A stretch of DNA of 8,534 nt from an uncultured Eubacteriales bacterium. GTDB taxonomy: Bacteria > Bacillota > Clostridia > Oscillospirales > Acutalibacteraceae. The notes beneath the pieces are model-generated. The model was given only the letters and a program-made list of their open reading frames with translations, ran no database searches and was not told where the DNA came from. The translations under genes and the position numbers were made by a program. Shown piece by piece: positions 7,056 through 8,534 of this stretch (positions are counted from its first letter, which is position 1; each line of letters starts with the position of its first letter). The stretch spans positions 1 to 8,534 of the forward strand of contig CAQBRY010000076.1 in NCBI GenBank assembly GCA_948762645.1. Reading direction: 5' to 3'.

Positions 7056-7796
7056 TTATAAAAAATTATATGTATATGATTTTCTTTCTCCGTAAGAAAA
7101 TATTTTAATACCTTCTTCACATTCAAATCCACTTTTTTCCAAAATTTTATATGATCCTACATTTAAAGGATGAACAGTGGCTTTTAAGCACTTAAAATCA
7201 TATGTACCTTTATCTTTTAAATATTGCAAAAAATCTATTGTTAATTTAACACTTTTTAATCCCACCCCTTTTCCACAATGATCTTGATCCACTATATATG
7301 CTATTTCAGGATCAAAGCCATACATTTTCAGAGGTCCCAAACTTATTAGTCCAACGCATTCTTTATTTAGCTCTACTATTAATGTCATATGACCCGGTAA
7401 TTTATTTTCCCACATTCTTTTTAAACGTCCTTGAAAATTATTTTCTGCCTCCTCTTCCGACAAACGTTTACCTCTCGCATAAAACTTCATATAGTTTTCG
7501 TCACAAGATGAAAAAATTTTTTTAAAAAATATTCTATGTTTTTCAACATTATTTAAAGGAGCTAACCTATACTCTTTATCTTCTACAACTGATACCAATT
7601 TATCCTGTAGTTCTTCATAGTCAACGTCTAAATAATTTGCAAATTTTACGTATGCATTAACAGATTCATCTTCAATATTTAAACTTTCATTTTTAATGTC
7701 TATACAGTGTATAGACTGAGATGTAAACAATACATTAGAAAAAATTAAAAATATTCCTATGAGTGATCTTATATAAGAATTAATTTTTCTTTTCAT
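7056..7796 (-). CDS. GNAT-family N-acetyltransferase with N-terminal signal sequence
   Basis: Residues 1-29 form an export-type signal: basic MKRK and Arg10, then a hydrophobic run (11-24). Residues 75-246 are a GNAT domain of the RimJ/RimL type (Acetyltransf_3-like), which transfers acetyl groups from acetyl-CoA to amines. The acetyl-CoA pyrophosphate-binding loop is QDHCGKGVG (171-179), matching Q/R-x-x-G-x-G/A, after the strand PEIAYIVD (163-170). The later ATVHPLNVGSYKILEKSGF (206-224) is the usual N-x-x-S...K-x-GF end motif. Cys31 follows the hydrophobic run, but the residues before it (SIH) do not fit a lipobox. An acetyl-CoA enzyme with a secretion signal is unusual; the substrate cannot be told. 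AAGAAGG (7803-7809) precedes the ATG by 6 nt and supports this start, which includes the signal. It is the first gene of a likely two-gene unit with the M16C peptidase. Confidence 0.85.
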   Translation of the reverse strand: MKRKINSYIRSLIGIFLIFSNVLFTSQSIHCIDIKNESLNIEDESVNAYVKFANYLDVDYEELQDKLVSVVEDKEYRLAPLNNVEKHRIFFKKIFSSCDENYMKFYARGKRLSEEEAENNFQGRLKRMWENKLPGHMTLIVELNKECVGLISLGPLKMYGFDPEIAYIVDQDHCGKGVGLKSVKLTIDFLQYLKDKGTYDFKCLKATVHPLNVGSYKILEKSGFECEEGIKIFSYGERKSYTYNFL

Positions 7797-7814
7797 ATTT
7801 AACCTTCTTTTTAA

Positions 7815-7843
7815 ATTATAACATAAATAAAATAATTTGTGAA
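7815..7843 (-). promoter_or_regulatory. Extended -10 promoter between pyk and the GNAT gene
   Basis: On the minus strand TTCACA (7843-7838, five of six matches) and a perfect TATAAT (7820-7815) are 17 bp apart, and the -10 is preceded by TG plus one base (TGTTATAAT), an extended -10 element. The predicted start near 7808 leaves a leader of only about a dozen bases, beginning almost at the GNAT ribosome site. It would let GNAT and M16C be expressed apart from pyk. No convincing terminator for pyk was seen in this 54-bp gap, so read-through from pyk is also possible. Confidence 0.55.
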
Positions 7844-7850
7844 TATATTT

Positions 7851-8534
7851 TTAAATATTATGTACTTTTATTAAATTCGTCTTATTTGCTTCCCCTAAAG
7901 GTATCCCCGCTGTAAATACGACTATATCTTTTTCTTTTAAAAGTCCCCTTTCTTTTAATAAATTCCCCATTTTATTAAAAAAATTTGTATCATTAAAATT
8001 TATTTCCTCATCAAAATCTATAAGTAAAGGAACGACTCCCCATGAAAGATTAAGTTGTCTTAAAACTTTCTGACTTGACGTACACGCAATAATCGGGCAA
8101 CTAGGTCTATATTTAGATATCATTCTAGCAGTACGTCCTGACTTTGTAATAGTCACTATTGCAGCTGCTTTTAAGTCGTGAGCAGTAGTTACCGTAGCTC
8201 TTGATATAGCGGATGTTACGTCTCGGTTGCCTGAGCTCTTTCTCTTTGAAAATTGTTCTATATAATCTATATCTTCTTCTGTCTTTTTAGCTATCTTAGC
8301 CATTGTCTTTACAGATCCCACAGGATACGATCCAATCGCACTTTCTCCGGAAAGCATTATTGCACTTGTCCCTTCATAAATGGCATTTGCTACGTCCGTT
8401 GTTTCTGCTCTGGTGGGTCTTGGATTTTTTATCATGGAGTCTAGCATTTGCGTAGCCGTAATAACGCATTTTCCTTTATTATATACTTTCTTTATCATTC
8501 TTTTTTGTATTATGGGAATTTCTTCAAAAGGTAC
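7851..8534 (-). CDS. pyk: Pyruvate kinase, C-terminal part (cut by right edge)
   Basis: The frame stays open to the right edge, and the residues before the Met at 8498 (VPFEEIPIIQKR) are the expected pyruvate kinase sequence just after the catalytic ARGDLG region. The gene therefore starts outside the window and that Met is internal. Pyruvate kinase makes pyruvate and ATP from phosphoenolpyruvate and ADP, the last step of glycolysis, in the cytosol. The visible 227 residues contain VITATQMLDSM, NPRPTRAETTDVANAI and IMLSGESAIGSYP, which close the catalytic barrel, and then the C-terminal domain. The protein ends at NLIKVHNI, the normal family end, so it lacks the extra PEP-utiliser-like C-terminal domain found in Bacillus-type enzymes. 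It lies 54 bp ahead of the GNAT gene on the same strand. Confidence 0.96.
   Translation of the reverse strand, partial: VPFEEIPIIQKRMIKKVYNKGKCVITATQMLDSMIKNPRPTRAETTDVANAIYEGTSAIMLSGESAIGSYPVGSVKTMAKIAKKTEEDIDYIEQFSKRKSSGNRDVTSAISRATVTTAHDLKAAAIVTITKSGRTARMISKYRPSCPIIACTSSQKVLRQLNLSWGVVPLLIDFDEEINFNDTNFFNKMGNLLKERGLLKEKDIVVFTAGIPLGEANKTNLIKVHNI

Noticed and set aside
7704..7706. Cys31 of the GNAT protein as a lipoprotein attachment site
   Set aside because: The preceding residues Ser-Ile-His do not fit the lipobox, since His at -1 is not tolerated.
8496..8498. ATG as the start of pyruvate kinase
   Set aside because: The twelve codons upstream in frame to the window edge encode the expected preceding pyruvate kinase sequence, so this Met is internal.
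1..8534. Mobile elements, CRISPR arrays, tRNA or rRNA genes
   Set aside because: I saw no transposase, terminal inverted repeats, regularly spaced repeats, or tRNA/rRNA-like segments.

Overview
The window looks like chromosomal DNA from a low-G+C Gram-positive bacterium of the Clostridia type. The basis is strong A/T bias, AGGAG-type ribosome binding sites, a groES-groEL operon with a textbook CIRCE operator (the HrcA system of Firmicutes), and a clostridial-style GroEL tail ending in GMGGMY. I cannot name the species. No insertion sequence, tRNA, rRNA or CRISPR array is visible.

Layout. (1) Positions 2-265 (+) hold the C-terminal end of a YfbR-type 5'-deoxynucleotidase cut by the left edge. 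(2) A perfect-consensus sigma-A promoter (299-327) drives a 445-residue membrane-associated AAA+ ATPase (380-1717, +). It resembles the second ATPase ring of ClpB and, in its single-ring, membrane-linked layout, eukaryotic torsins. It has a Gly-Tyr repeat where the substrate-gripping pore loop should be. (3) A 16-bp perfect palindrome (1733-1766) forms a shared terminator between this gene and the convergent groES-groEL operon (1835-3802, -), which has its promoter and CIRCE at 3834-3894. (4) The right half is on the minus strand: the C-terminal part of pyruvate kinase (7851 to the right edge), then a GNAT acetyltransferase carrying a signal peptide (7056-7796), then a 1001-residue M16C zinc metallopeptidase also carrying a signal peptide (4018-7023), closed by a hairpin terminator (3982-4013). 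A good promoter lies between pyk and the GNAT gene, so the GNAT-M16C pair can be transcribed separately.

Housekeeping functions (nucleotide turnover, protein folding, glycolysis) are interleaved with three unusual genes. These encode domains that normally work in the cytosol (a Clp-type ATPase, a PreP-like peptidase, an acetyl-CoA-dependent acetyltransferase), each with an N-terminal export-type hydrophobic segment. The GNAT and M16C proteins are also rich in cysteine for exported Firmicute proteins. One reading is a host-associated bacterium whose secreted proteins enter a reducing compartment with acetyl-CoA, such as host cytoplasm. For the AAA+ protein a second hydrophobic segment suggests a hairpin anchor with the ATPase facing the bacterial cytosol. 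These topology points are inferences. The enzyme family assignments are well supported by motifs.
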